Shown piece after piece: positions 16,308 through 25,674 of a stretch of DNA of 64,000 nucleotides; the first letter of the stretch is position 1, and every line of letters begins with the position of its first letter. The notes below the pieces were generated by a model. That model worked only from the letters and a program-made list of their open reading frames with translations, ran no database searches and had not been told where the DNA came from. The position numbers and the translations under genes were made by a program. The stretch comes from Pantanalinema sp. GBBB05. GTDB taxonomy: Bacteria; Cyanobacteriota; Cyanobacteriia; Leptolyngbyales; Leptolyngbyaceae. Location: NCBI GenBank assembly GCA_016743235.1, contig VRZD01000024.1:1-64000 (forward strand), given 5' to 3'.

Positions 16308-17147
16308 TCAGTAAACCTCTAGAGGTAACGGGTCTTCTGCCGATGAAGACGATCGGGAGTCGGCGGTTAGATCCAGGGCATTCAGCAAACGTTCTTTCCA
16401 CTGTTGGAAGCGTAAATCTGTGCGTTTGCGGGGACGAGGCAAATCTAAAACAAATTCCTGATGAATGCGACCGGGATTACTGCGGAGGACAATCACACGA
16501 TCGCTCAATACTAAAGCTTCTTCAATATCATGCGTCACTAGCACTAAGGTTGGGCGATCGTATTGCCAAATCTCTAACAAATGATCTTGTAATTTCATCC
16601 GAATGAAGGCATCCAGAGCACTAAAGGGTTCATCCAATAGCAAAATAGATGGCTTGGTAATCAAGGCTCGTGCGATCGCTACCCGTTGTGCCATTCCACC
16701 GGAAAGCTGTCGGGGGAGAGCTTGGGCAAAGGCGGTTAAGCCAACTCGTTCTAAGACCAAATAGGTGAGGTGTTCTTTTTCCGCTTTAGATAGACCAGCC
16801 AAGCCAAATTGCACATTCTCATACACTGTGAGCCAAGGCATTAAGCGCGGCTCCTGAAAAATCATTCCGATTTCCGGCTGCGGCGACGCGATCGGCTGAT
16901 GATTTACCCAGACTTGCCCTAACGTCGGCACATCCAAACCAGCAATGATCCGCAGCAGTGTGCTTTTGCCGCAACCACTGGTGCCTACTAAGCTGACAAT
17001 TTCGCCGACTTCGACGGTTAGATGAATATCATCTAGTGCCATAAAGCCATTAGAAAATTGTTTGACAACGCCGTCTAGTCTCAGCATGATGGTTTCAGGA
17101 GTGAAGGGATCGGAGCTTGCAGAGTTCGGCTTATCGCTGTAAGCCAT
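16308..17147 (-). CDS. ssuB: Sulfonate/taurine ABC transporter ATPase
   Basis: A 279-residue ATPase. Walker A is GTSGCGKSTLLR, the Q-loop is in MIFQEPRLMPWLTVYENV, the signature is LSGGMAQRVAIARAL, Walker B is ILLLDEPFSALD and the H-loop is VLVTHDIEEAL. The PRLMPWLTV sequence is typical of SsuB/TauB. It overlaps the permease gene by 17 bases, indicating coupled translation. It energises import of aliphatic sulfonates through the ssuC product. Confidence 0.92.
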   Translation of the reverse strand: MAYSDKPNSASSDPFTPETIMLRLDGVVKQFSNGFMALDDIHLTVEVGEIVSLVGTSGCGKSTLLRIIAGLDVPTLGQVWVNHQPIASPQPEIGMIFQEPRLMPWLTVYENVQFGLAGLSKAEKEHLTYLVLERVGLTAFAQALPRQLSGGMAQRVAIARALITKPSILLLDEPFSALDAFIRMKLQDHLLEIWQYDRPTLVLVTHDIEEALVLSDRVIVLRSNPGRIHQEFVLDLPRPRKRTDLRFQQWKERLLNALDLTADSRSSSSAEDPLPLEVY

Positions 17148-17991
17148 AGGAGTCTTGCCAGTAGAGCAGGCGGTGACCGACCGTGGCTAAAACTGCATCC
17201 GTGAGTTTGCCCAATCCGGCAAATAGCAGAATACTGGCTAGAATTAACTCCGGACGACCTGTTGTTTGCCCATCGACTAGCAAGTAGCCCAATCCCTGGC
17301 TTGCCCCCATAATTTCCGCTGCCACCACAAACATCCAGCCTAACCCTAAACCACTGCGCAGACCCACGATATAAGCTGGTAGGGTCGCCGGAAGAAAAAC
17401 CCGTTGAATCAGTTGCAAACTATTAAGCCGATACACTTTACCTACTTCCACTAGTTTGCGATCGACCTGCTGTACTCCACTCATCAAATTCAAATAAACC
17501 GGGAAGAACACTCCCACGGCAATCAACGCGAGTTTAGAGGGTTCCTGAATGCCCATCCACAGAATGAATAGAGGCACCCAGGCCAGGGAGGGAATATTCC
17601 GGAGGGATTGCAATAACGGATCAAGAAACTGATGCGCTAACCGAGAATATCCCGTTAACGCCCCCAGGAGGGTGGCGGCACCACTGCCAATCACAAATCC
17701 CACGACGACGCGATACAAGGTAATTGCAATATGCTGGAATAGCTCTCCACTGAGGGTTAATGACCAAATTGTTTGCACCACGGTAGAAGGGGCAGGAAAC
17801 AGATTGGGTGGAAAGAAGCCGATGTGGGATAGTCCTTCCCACCCAATCAAGCAAACCACTGGGAGGACTAATCCCCTAATCCAGAGCCAGCGGGAGGAGA
17901 ACAACGGATGGGATGCAGCTTTGCCTGGTTGAGGACGGTTGTGATGGCGAGTAGTCGATCGCGATCTTGGAGAGGTTTGGGACTGGCTCAT
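17131..17991 (-). CDS. ssuC: Sulfonate ABC transporter permease
   Basis: A 286-residue permease with six predicted helices. The N-terminal 40 residues are Arg/Ser/His-rich. The coupling-helix (EAA-type) region is LVEVGKVYRLNSLQLIQRVFLPATLPAYIVGLRSGLGLGWMFVVAAE (given here as family landmark, residues about 190-235). This order and length are typical of SsuC/TauC. It lies between ssuA (8 bases) and ssuB (overlap). Confidence 0.92.
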   Translation of the reverse strand: MSQSQTSPRSRSTTRHHNRPQPGKAASHPLFSSRWLWIRGLVLPVVCLIGWEGLSHIGFFPPNLFPAPSTVVQTIWSLTLSGELFQHIAITLYRVVVGFVIGSGAATLLGALTGYSRLAHQFLDPLLQSLRNIPSLAWVPLFILWMGIQEPSKLALIAVGVFFPVYLNLMSGVQQVDRKLVEVGKVYRLNSLQLIQRVFLPATLPAYIVGLRSGLGLGWMFVVAAEIMGASQGLGYLLVDGQTTGRPELILASILLFAGLGKLTDAVLATVGHRLLYWQDSYGLQR

Positions 17992-17999
17992 GACTGAAT

Positions 18000-19013
18000 C
18001 TAGCGGCTAGCCACCTTAGCAATGAACTGGGGATCAATTAATGTCGTTACTGTTTGTTCCACATCAACACTCTCTTTGATCACCCCACTTTTTTTCAACA
18101 CATTACCAGCAGCCAAAATCACTTGCTTTTGACGATCGCCAATTTGAGCATTGGATAAATCAGTCCGCTCTAACTGTTTCGCAGCCACGGCATCGGTTAA
18201 TTTTGATTCTTGTACCAACACTTGTTTCAACTCAGCGGGATGTTGCTGTGCCCATTGCCGAGCTTTCTCATAGGTCGCTAATACTCGTTCTACATAATTG
18301 GGATACGTTTGGGAAAATTCTTCACGCACATTGAGGACACCATAACTGTTGAAATCTGGATTGCGAAAGAAGAGTTTTGACCCTTTTTCAACTTCGGTTT
18401 TTGCCATGTGGGGATCGAGTCCTGCCCAGGCATCCACATCTCCTTTTTCTAGGGCAGTGCGACCATCCGCATGTTGTAGTTGTACCAGTTCAATATCGTT
18501 CTGACTCAAGCCGACTTGATCGAGCGATCGCAGCAAAAAGATGTAAGGATCAGTCCCTCTCGTTGCCGCTACCTTCTTACCCTTCAGCTCTGCCACTGTT
18601 TGAATTGGGGAATCGGCTCGCGTTACTAAGGCAGTCCATTCCGGCTTGGAATACACATAAATTGACTTGATGGGATTACCATTGGCTTTGCCAATCAGAG
18701 CCGCAGCCCCAGCAGTAGAGCCAAAGTCAAGACTACGAGCATTGAGGAATTCTAGAGCTTTGTTACTTCCCTGACTCAATACCCATTCCACCTTGACATT
18801 GTCTGGCTTTAGCTCGTCCTCTAGCCAGCCTTTCTGCTTCAACACGAGGCTGACCGGATTGTAGTAGGCATAGTCCAAACGAATTGTATCAGGGCGGTCA
18901 GCGGTTGCCTGGTTAGGGTTACAAGCGTTCAAAATGGAAGCGCAAAAGATCAGGGTAACACTAATCAACCAGATTGGGAGTCGGTGAAAGAATCGATAAC
19001 GGTGATTAATCAT
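18000..19013 (-). CDS. ssuA: Sulfonate ABC transporter substrate-binding lipoprotein
   Basis: A 337-residue binding protein. The signal peptide ends in ASILNAC, a lipobox. The mature domain has IRLDYAYYNPVSLVLKQKGW, LNARSLDFGSTAGAAALIGK, LKGKKVAATRGTDPYIFLLR and GDVDAWAGLDPHMA, all characteristic of SsuA/TauA. It should capture aliphatic sulfonates for the SsuBC importer encoded immediately downstream. Confidence 0.92.
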   Translation of the reverse strand: MINHRYRFFHRLPIWLISVTLIFCASILNACNPNQATADRPDTIRLDYAYYNPVSLVLKQKGWLEDELKPDNVKVEWVLSQGSNKALEFLNARSLDFGSTAGAAALIGKANGNPIKSIYVYSKPEWTALVTRADSPIQTVAELKGKKVAATRGTDPYIFLLRSLDQVGLSQNDIELVQLQHADGRTALEKGDVDAWAGLDPHMAKTEVEKGSKLFFRNPDFNSYGVLNVREEFSQTYPNYVERVLATYEKARQWAQQHPAELKQVLVQESKLTDAVAAKQLERTDLSNAQIGDRQKQVILAAGNVLKKSGVIKESVDVEQTVTTLIDPQFIAKVASR

Positions 19014-19072
19014 CCCTATTTCAATCGAAGATTACGGAGTCAAATCAATTGATAGTTTGGCTAGTTCAGACT

Positions 19073-19636
19073 CTACGCTGAAGCCAATTGTTTTGTCGGA
19101 GCATGGCTAAGATGCACGGCTCTAGTTAACTCTTGCAAAGCACTCTGTAACCGTTCTTCAACCTCAGCATCCAGTTGGACACTACCGTCCTTCTGCCGTT
19201 GCACTTGGTGATCAATGGCGTAGACCGTGCTAATGAAATGACGCGCTCCCAGTTCTGACAACACTGGCTTGAGGGCATAGTCAATGGATAAGTAATGGGC
19301 GATCGTGCCCCCTGTGGCAATCGGCAGTACGACTTTTCCTACTAAGGCTCTCTGCGGCAACAAATCTAGAAATGCCTTCAAAACTCCGGTGTAGGAGGCT
19401 TTATAGATCGGAGTAGAGATTATTACCCCGTCCGCCCGTTCAATTAACGCTTTCGGTTGCGCTAAGGCAGGGCTGTCGTAGCGTCCGTAGGCTAAATCCT
19501 CAGCCGGAAGATCCCGCACTGAAATAATGTCTGTTTCTACACCCTGTGCCTGCAATCGCTGAGTCGCCAGTTCTAGCAAACTATAGGTGCGTGACGGGTG
19601 GGCAGGGCTACCTGCGATCGCTAAGATATACGTCAT
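19073..19636 (-). CDS. ssuE: NAD(P)H-dependent FMN reductase
   Basis: A 187-residue flavodoxin-like reductase. The ATG at 19636 is chosen because AGGAGG lies 10 bases before it. The flavin-binding loop is ILAIAGSPAHPSRTYSLLE, and IISTPIYKASYTGVLKAFLDLLP is the signature of SsuE-type reductases. It gives reduced FMN to the SsuD oxygenase encoded directly upstream and perhaps to the SfnB-like enzyme. It is second in the operon, 23 bases after ssuD. Confidence 0.92.
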   Translation of the reverse strand: MTYILAIAGSPAHPSRTYSLLELATQRLQAQGVETDIISVRDLPAEDLAYGRYDSPALAQPKALIERADGVIISTPIYKASYTGVLKAFLDLLPQRALVGKVVLPIATGGTIAHYLSIDYALKPVLSELGARHFISTVYAIDHQVQRQKDGSVQLDAEVEERLQSALQELTRAVHLSHAPTKQLASA

Positions 19637-19659
19637 AATCACCAAACCTCCTGCCTAAA

Positions 19660-20823
19660 TTAATCTACGGTTGTGACTGTTTTTTCGGTATCTAACTGTT
19701 TGGGGTAAACTTCATTGGCTACAATTTCACCGAATGGGCTAAACATCACCTGCGGTTGAACCACAGGCGGGTTGTCCAGCAGCAAGTGGGGAAATAAGAG
19801 TTCGGCGGTTCGATAGGCTTCTTCCAAATGGGGATAGCCTGACAGGATAAAGGTGTCAATGCCTAAATCGGCATACTCCCGCATCCGCGCTGCCACCGTA
19901 TCCGGATCGCCCACTAGCGCTGTTCCCGCTCCCCCTCTGACTAACCCAATTCCCGCCCACAGATTGGGGCTAATTTCCAGAACGTCCCGCTTGCCGTAAT
20001 GCAACTGGGTCATCCGCCGCTGTCCTTCTGAGTCCATCCGGGAGTAGGCGTTCTGCGCGGCCGCGATCGCAGACTCATCCACGTAGCGAATCAAGTCTTC
20101 AGCCGCCTCCCACGCGGCGCTCGTCGTTTCGCGCACGATCACATGTAACCGGATGCCAAACTTGAGCGTCCGTCCTTCCGCTGTAGCTAATTGGCGTACT
20201 GCTGCAATTTTCGCGGCGACTTGCTCAGGTGGTTCTCCCCAAGTCAAATAAACATCGACATGCTTCGCGGCTACCTGTTGGGCAATGGGGGACGAACCGC
20301 CAAACCATAGGGGTGGATAGGGTTTCTGCACTGGGGGAAACAGCAGTTTACCATCCTGAATCTTCAAATAATCTCCGGAGAATTGGGAGGTTTCACCCCG
20401 CGAAATCGCCCGCCATACTGTTAAGAACTCGTCCGTTAGTCGATAGCGATCGTCATGGCTCAGATGAACGCCATCTCCTGCCAATTCGACCGGATCGCCA
20501 CCCGTTACCACATTCACCATCAGGCGACCACCCGATAGGCGATCGAAGGTCGCCGCCATTCGTGCTGCTACTCCGGGAGACATTAAGCCGGGACGGATGG
20601 CAACCAAAAACCGCATTCGCTGCGTATGGGAAACCAGAGTCGATGCCATAATCCAGGCATCTTCACAGGAGCGACCTGTAGGTAGTAATGCCCCTGTATA
20701 GCCCAAGTGATCGATCGCTTGAGCAATTTGGCGCAGGTAGGCAAACTCCGTTGTGCGCCCGCCAATAGCGGTTGCCAGGTAGCGCCCATCTCCATGAGTG
20801 GGAATAAACCAAAGAACTTGCAT
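19660..20823 (-). CDS. ssuD: Alkanesulfonate monooxygenase
   Basis: A 387-residue FMNH2-dependent enzyme that splits alkanesulfonates into sulfite and aldehyde. It can be followed along E. coli SsuD almost without gaps: WFIPTHGDGRYL, LPTGRSCEDAW (the active-site Cys), RLSGGRLMVNVVTGGDP, KPYPPLWFGGSS, FGIRLHVIVRETT (catalytic His), and LVRGGAGTALVGDPDTVAARM with the mobile-loop Arg. It is first in an operon with reductase, ABC importer and sfnB. Operator site 2 lies 57 bases upstream. Confidence 0.96.
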   Translation of the reverse strand: MQVLWFIPTHGDGRYLATAIGGRTTEFAYLRQIAQAIDHLGYTGALLPTGRSCEDAWIMASTLVSHTQRMRFLVAIRPGLMSPGVAARMAATFDRLSGGRLMVNVVTGGDPVELAGDGVHLSHDDRYRLTDEFLTVWRAISRGETSQFSGDYLKIQDGKLLFPPVQKPYPPLWFGGSSPIAQQVAAKHVDVYLTWGEPPEQVAAKIAAVRQLATAEGRTLKFGIRLHVIVRETTSAAWEAAEDLIRYVDESAIAAAQNAYSRMDSEGQRRMTQLHYGKRDVLEISPNLWAGIGLVRGGAGTALVGDPDTVAARMREYADLGIDTFILSGYPHLEEAYRTAELLFPHLLLDNPPVVQPQVMFSPFGEIVANEVYPKQLDTEKTVTTVD

Positions 20824-20879
20824 TGTAATAGCTGTAACAGAAGTGAATTCGATGCAATTGGCTCAGATAAAATTAAACT

Positions 20880-20903
20880 ACGGTTACTCGACTGATTTAC
20901 CGT
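20880..20903. promoter_or_regulatory. Operator-like dyad ACGGT-N14-ACCGT, site 2
   Basis: Perfect ACGGT (20880-20884) and ACCGT (20899-20903) with a 14-base spacer holding TCGA and GATTT. It sits 57 bases upstream of the ssuD start and so governs the whole sulfonate operon. Confidence 0.65.
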
Positions 20904-21012
20904 ATTATTAGCGGCTAAGTTAGGAGTATCGCATAGCTGGCTTCAGCAATCAACCTTTTTTCGGAGAACATCAGGCTAGATCTTCAGCGTTCAGATGGCT
21001 GTCACGACCAGG

Positions 21013-21855
21013 TTAAATTCCGGCTCCATCCAGAAACTCTTTAATCACCTCATCGGCAGTCGCGATCGCATCTGGCGGGGAAGATGGCTGACCCGGAACA
21101 CGGAGGAAGGGCAATTGAGTTTGCAATTGTTCAAGCTGCTGTTCTAGCGTCTTCACCCGCTCAAATAAAGCTCGGATGACTTCTGCTTCTACATCTCGCA
21201 GCTCATTATCAGCTAGGTCAGTCGTTTGTAACCCGTACCGACGAGTAATCCGTCCTGGAATGCCAACCACCGTACAGTGGCTAGGGACATCTCGCAAAAC
21301 AACGGAACCTGCCCCGACGCGAACATGATCACCCAGTTGAATATTGCCTAACACCTTGGCTCCGGCACCTACGATCACATGATCGCCTAAGGTCGGATGA
21401 CGCTTCCCGCGTTCCTTCCCAGTGCCTCCTAGCGTTACACCCTGATAAATTAAGGTGTAATCTCCCACGATAGCGGTTTCACCAATGACTACGCCCATGC
21501 CGTGGTCAATAAACACGCCTTGACCGATTTGAGCTGCCGGATGAATTTCAATTCCCGTCAACCAGCGACTCAGTTGGGATAGAAACCGGGGCAAGAAGGG
21601 TACACCGATCGTATGGAGCCAATGGGCGACACGATACCACCACAATGCCTGCAATCCGGGGTAACAAAACAGCACTTCTAACCAGTTGTGAGCTGCCGGA
21701 TCGCGCTGATAAATCACTTGCAAATCGGTCAGTAACACCCGAAATGGATGGCTTTTACCGGATGGATGTTTGGCTTTGCGTAACGCTACTCTCGGCTCCG
21801 GATGAGTGGCTTGATGACTTGGCTTGATTTCGGTTGGCAGTCGGGAATGATTCAT
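21013..21855 (-). CDS. cysE: Serine O-acetyltransferase
   Basis: A 280-residue enzyme making O-acetylserine, the carbon skeleton for cysteine. The core is a left-handed hexapeptide-repeat beta helix: IEIHPAAQIGQGVFIDHGMG, VVIGETAIVGD, GVTLGGTGKERGKRHPTLGD, then VIVGAGAKVLGNIQLGD and VRVGAGSVVLRDVP. The catalytic His/Asp pair is in IDHGMG. The N-terminal 40 residues are basic and polar, and the C-terminal tail is longer than in short bacterial forms. The start may lie further in. Operator site 3 is 77 bases upstream. Confidence 0.94.
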   Translation of the reverse strand: MNHSRLPTEIKPSHQATHPEPRVALRKAKHPSGKSHPFRVLLTDLQVIYQRDPAAHNWLEVLFCYPGLQALWWYRVAHWLHTIGVPFLPRFLSQLSRWLTGIEIHPAAQIGQGVFIDHGMGVVIGETAIVGDYTLIYQGVTLGGTGKERGKRHPTLGDHVIVGAGAKVLGNIQLGDHVRVGAGSVVLRDVPSHCTVVGIPGRITRRYGLQTTDLADNELRDVEAEVIRALFERVKTLEQQLEQLQTQLPFLRVPGQPSSPPDAIATADEVIKEFLDGAGI

Positions 21856-21931
21856 AGCCCTCTCCTACGGGAGTAACAGACGCGATCGAACTCCAACAGC
21901 GTTCTGATTAGAGCCACGCTAAAATTAATCT

Positions 21932-21955
21932 ACTATATATCGATAGATTAACCGT
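21932..21955. promoter_or_regulatory. Operator-like dyad, site 3 (degenerate left arm)
   Basis: The right arm ATTAACCGT is perfect; the left arm is ACTAT. The 14-base spacer ATATCGATAGATTA is identical in 13 positions to that of site 5 at 35081. It lies 77 bases upstream of cysE and over 500 bases before the flavin monooxygenase gene on the other strand. Confidence 0.55.
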
Positions 21956-22499
21956 ATATTTAACGTAAATTATAGATTGCTCTAGCTAGGGGTTGACACC
22001 AAGACTGCTGGATTCTCTGAAGGTGAATTGAACTCTGGTAGCGGTTCAACCATCCTTTGTTGCTGTGGATACATGGCTAGAGCAGATTTAATTTAGATCT
22101 TTCTGTTAGATTATCTAACAATTCGTCTATAATCCCTTATAGACTTTTGCCAGATAGTAGCCGACTTACGTCCCTGCTTTGTAGGCTTGGTCAGGTTAAA
22201 GAGGTTCGTGAATCGAGCTTCCTGTGAAATTTTGACTCCGGTATAAACAGTATCGCTGTAACGCATTCTCCCCTTGATTGTTCTAGCGATCAGCAGCTGT
22301 AAACAGATCAGCGATCGAAAACGAATGTTTTGGCTACTCGGCAATCCGTTTAAGCCCCTCTCTCATGAGAGGAGTACTTAAATTGCGATCGTGAGCTAAA
22401 CGACAACAATTTTTTAATAGAAAAACCAGGCTTAACGGCGATGAAGTCGTAATGGTTTTTGAATGTCATTCATCAACTCAATGAGCGTAGGAATCATCT
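21956..22499. other. Intergenic region, no supported gene
   Basis: About 540 bases between operator site 3 and the flavin monooxygenase gene. A 77-residue minus-strand frame (22111-22344) has no recognisable similarity and is not called. The stretch should hold the promoter of the 22500 gene. Confidence 0.4.
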
Positions 22500-23864
22500 A
22501 TGAGTACAACACGCCAGTTTCGTTTAGGAGCATTTATTCAAGCGACAGGACACCATGTAGCCGCGTGGCGACACCCTGACGCTCAAATTGATGCTGGATT
22601 CAATATTGAACATTATCAAGCGATCGCTCAAACCGCTGAACGAGGGTTGTTTGATGCGGTATTTCTAGCCGATAGCCCAGGGGTTTGGGGTGGTACACCA
22701 GAGTCCCAATTTCGTAATGGTAAAGCGGTGCATTTTGAACCAGTGACTCTGTTTGCCTCGCTATCGGCGGTGACGAAACACATCGGCTTTATTGCCACCG
22801 CTTCGACCACTTATGAGGAGCCTTACACCCTTGCCCGCAAGTTTGCTTCTCTAGATCACTTAAGTCACGGTCGAGCCGGATGGAATGTTGTGACCACCGG
22901 CAATGAAAATGCGGCGGCGAATTTTGGTCTAGAGCATCACCCAGATCATAGCCTGCGGTATGAGCGAGCGGAAGAGTTTGTCGAGGTGGTGAAAGGCTTA
23001 TGGGACAGTTGGGAAGATGATGCTTTTGTCCGCGATCGAGAATCCGGTATCTACTTTGATCCAGAGAAACTCCATGTGCTGAACCACAAAGGTAAATATT
23101 TCTCAGTCAAAGGACCGTTAAATGTGGGTCGTCCAATTCAAGGATATCCTGTGATTGTGCAGGCAGATGCCTCAGAAGCCGGACGGGATTTAGCCGCTCG
23201 CACAGCGGAGGTAATTTTCACCGCTAATCAAACCCTAGAAGATGCTCAGGCATTTTATGCGGATATAAAAGGACGCTTGGCAACCTATGGGCGATCGCCG
23301 GATGACCTGAAAATTATGCCGGGGGCATTTCCGATCATTGGGCGGACAGAGGCTGAAGCCCAGGAGAAGTATGAATTCCTGCAATCATTAATTCATCCCG
23401 ATGTCGCTTGGGACATATTGCGGCAATATTACAAAGGAATTGACCTATCCAACTATTCTTTAGATGATCTCGCACCCGAACTTCCCAGTGACACCAATAC
23501 AAATAAAAGTCGATTGAAACTGGTGAAAGACCTGGCGACACGGGGGCGGCTGACCTTGCGGCAATTGTATTTGTCGCTAGCGACTGCCCGCGGTCATCGC
23601 ACAATTCTGGGTACTCCTGAAAGCATTGCTGACCAGTTGGAAGTATGGTTTAACAGTGGGGCGGCAGATGGATTTAATATTATGCCGCCGATTCTACCGA
23701 CGGGATTAGAGGATTTTGTCAATCTGGTAGTTCCCATTTTGCAGCAGCGCGGACTGTTCCGGACTGCCTACGCAGGCAACACACTCCGAGAAAATTTGGG
23801 TCTACGTCGCCCTGCCAATCGGTTTGCCGCTCAACGTCACGAGCCGCGATTGGTTGTAGCGTAA
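22500..23864 (+). CDS. NtaA/SnaA/DszA-family flavin-dependent monooxygenase
   Basis: A 454-residue luciferase-like oxygenase using reduced FMN. Family marks: LGAFIQATGHHVAAWRHP, ERGLFDAVFLADSPGVWG, SLDHLSHGRAGWNVVTTGNE, GPLNVGRPIQGYPVIVQADAS and GFNIMPPILPTGLEDFV. This group acts on sulfones, nitrilotriacetate and related compounds. Next to sulfonate and cysteine genes a C-S bond cleaving role is likely but not proven. It probably heads an operon with the amidohydrolase (111 bases downstream to the preferred start) and the aldo/keto reductase. Confidence 0.88.
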   Translation: MSTTRQFRLGAFIQATGHHVAAWRHPDAQIDAGFNIEHYQAIAQTAERGLFDAVFLADSPGVWGGTPESQFRNGKAVHFEPVTLFASLSAVTKHIGFIATASTTYEEPYTLARKFASLDHLSHGRAGWNVVTTGNENAAANFGLEHHPDHSLRYERAEEFVEVVKGLWDSWEDDAFVRDRESGIYFDPEKLHVLNHKGKYFSVKGPLNVGRPIQGYPVIVQADASEAGRDLAARTAEVIFTANQTLEDAQAFYADIKGRLATYGRSPDDLKIMPGAFPIIGRTEAEAQEKYEFLQSLIHPDVAWDILRQYYKGIDLSNYSLDDLAPELPSDTNTNKSRLKLVKDLATRGRLTLRQLYLSLATARGHRTILGTPESIADQLEVWFNSGAADGFNIMPPILPTGLEDFVNLVVPILQQRGLFRTAYAGNTLRENLGLRRPANRFAAQRHEPRLVVA

Positions 23865-23975
23865 TTAAGTTTTGGCATGAAGACATTGCTGATGCAACCT
23901 AGTTTTATCAGTAAGCATGGATGCCATGCCAAAGGGTTCGATGTTGAGACAACTGTACTTTTGGAGGAAACGATC

Positions 23976-25517
23976 GTGGTTGAATCTAGCCGCTTGAAAA
24001 CTTCTCGTTCTGCTGCCGTCCGCGCCACCCTGGATTATCCAGTGATTGATACGGATGTGCATACCAATGATTTTACGCCAGTGTTTGAAGATTACATTGC
24101 TAATTACGGTGGCGCTGCATTAGTAGATGAATTACGCAAAGCAGAAAATTACCGATTGAACTCTAAGCATGATGGCAAAGACTGGTATCAACAAACGCCC
24201 GAGGAGCGACAGTATTATCGCACCCTACGAGCGCCGTGGTGGGCACGGGTGACACGCAACACCTTAGACTTGGCAACCTATACGTTGCCAGAACTACTCT
24301 ATGAGCGGCAGGCAGAACAGGGATCAGACTATTCGGTTCTGTTTCCTAATAATGCGTTAGCCGCTGTCGGCGCTAAGCCAGAATATCGCCGCCAGATTTT
24401 ACAACGGGCGATCAATCACTACCATGCCGATCTGTATCGCAAATATAGCGATCGCCTTACCCCGGTAGCTGGCATCACCATGACGACCCCGCAAACAGCG
24501 ATCGAGGAATTGGAGTTCGCCGTTAATACTCTGGGATTGAAGGTGATCAACATTCCCGGTGGAGTCAGACGACCAATTAAAGCGATCGCGGATAAGTACC
24601 CTGCGGATCAATTCCCTGAAATTGCTAAATATGCCTCTTACATCGATTTTTTTGGCATCGATAGCGAATATGATTACGATCCGTTCTGGGCAAAAGCGGT
24701 GGAATTAGGGGTTCCCATCACAACTCACTACGGCAGTCAGGGCTGGACAGGGCGTTCCTCCATCAGTAATTACATGAACAACCATATTGGGCACTTCGCG
24801 GATGGATCGCAGGCCTTCGCCAAGGCGTTGTTCTTTGGGGGAGTCACTCGGCGTTTCCCTCAACTACGAGCCGCCTTTCTGGAAGGAGGGGCTGACTGGG
24901 GGGCACATGTTTACATTCATCTGGTCGATCGCTACTCAAAACGCAATCTTAATGCCTTGCAAAACTACAATCCCGCATTGACCAATGCAGATGAATTGTT
25001 GGCGTTATTTGAGCGCTATGGTCGCGAGATTACTCAAGGATATTCCCTGAGTGCAGAGGAACTGGTTGAAACCGTTTTGGGTGCTTCCTTCAGCCGTTAT
25101 AGCCGTCAGCCGAATGCGGATGAACTAGAAGATTTTGCCGCCGCTGGCATTGAAACGATCGCAGACATCCGCGATCGCTGGGTCAATCCGTTCTTCTTTG
25201 GTTCGGAGTCGGACGATCGCACGATCGCCACAGCATTTAACGACAAAGCGAATCCGTTAGGAGTCAAAATTAACGCAATCTACTCCTCGGATGTGGGTCA
25301 TTGGGATGTCCCAGATATCACGCTACCGTTGGCGGAAAGCTGGGAGCTAGTGGAAGCAGGTGTCATTTCTGAAGCTGACTTCAAAGCCTATGTCTTTGAG
25401 AATCCCTACAAGCTATATACGGAAGCGAATCCAAGTTTCTTTGAGGGAACAGCGATCGCAGATCAACTCAGCTCTGTTACTGACAAATCAGCCGATAAGA
25501 ATCTGGTAACGGCATAG
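23976..25517 (+). CDS. Amidohydrolase-family (PF04909-like) enzyme
   Basis: A 513-residue protein if started at the GTG at 23976, which has GGAGG 7 bases before it. A longer frame opens at 23877, but its extra 33 residues have no domain. The start of the TIM barrel is VIDTDVHTNDF, giving the metal-type DxH. Later His residues fall in PITTHYGSQGW, NNHIGHFADG and the end-region SSDVGHWDVPDI (Asp/His). Such enzymes hydrolyse or decarboxylate ring or amide substrates. It probably works on the product of the monooxygenase upstream. Substrate unknown. Confidence 0.78.
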   Translation: MVESSRLKTSRSAAVRATLDYPVIDTDVHTNDFTPVFEDYIANYGGAALVDELRKAENYRLNSKHDGKDWYQQTPEERQYYRTLRAPWWARVTRNTLDLATYTLPELLYERQAEQGSDYSVLFPNNALAAVGAKPEYRRQILQRAINHYHADLYRKYSDRLTPVAGITMTTPQTAIEELEFAVNTLGLKVINIPGGVRRPIKAIADKYPADQFPEIAKYASYIDFFGIDSEYDYDPFWAKAVELGVPITTHYGSQGWTGRSSISNYMNNHIGHFADGSQAFAKALFFGGVTRRFPQLRAAFLEGGADWGAHVYIHLVDRYSKRNLNALQNYNPALTNADELLALFERYGREITQGYSLSAEELVETVLGASFSRYSRQPNADELEDFAAAGIETIADIRDRWVNPFFFGSESDDRTIATAFNDKANPLGVKINAIYSSDVGHWDVPDITLPLAESWELVEAGVISEADFKAYVFENPYKLYTEANPSFFEGTAIADQLSSVTDKSADKNLVTA

Positions 25518-25674
25518 CCTCATGAATATACTTGGAACAAGGATGGAGTAAATCAGTTTGGAGATGATTGCTTCATTATTGTTACTTCAGTTCGTCGTTC
25601 CAACTATATAAATCTATCCGGTGGGAATTTTTTCTCACCGGAATCTTGGTGAATTAACCCCAATTAGGATTGCG

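Noticed and set aside
22111..22344. 77-residue minus-strand frame between cysE and the flavin monooxygenase
   Set aside because: No recognisable domain, no clear ribosome site, basic random-looking composition; probably chance.
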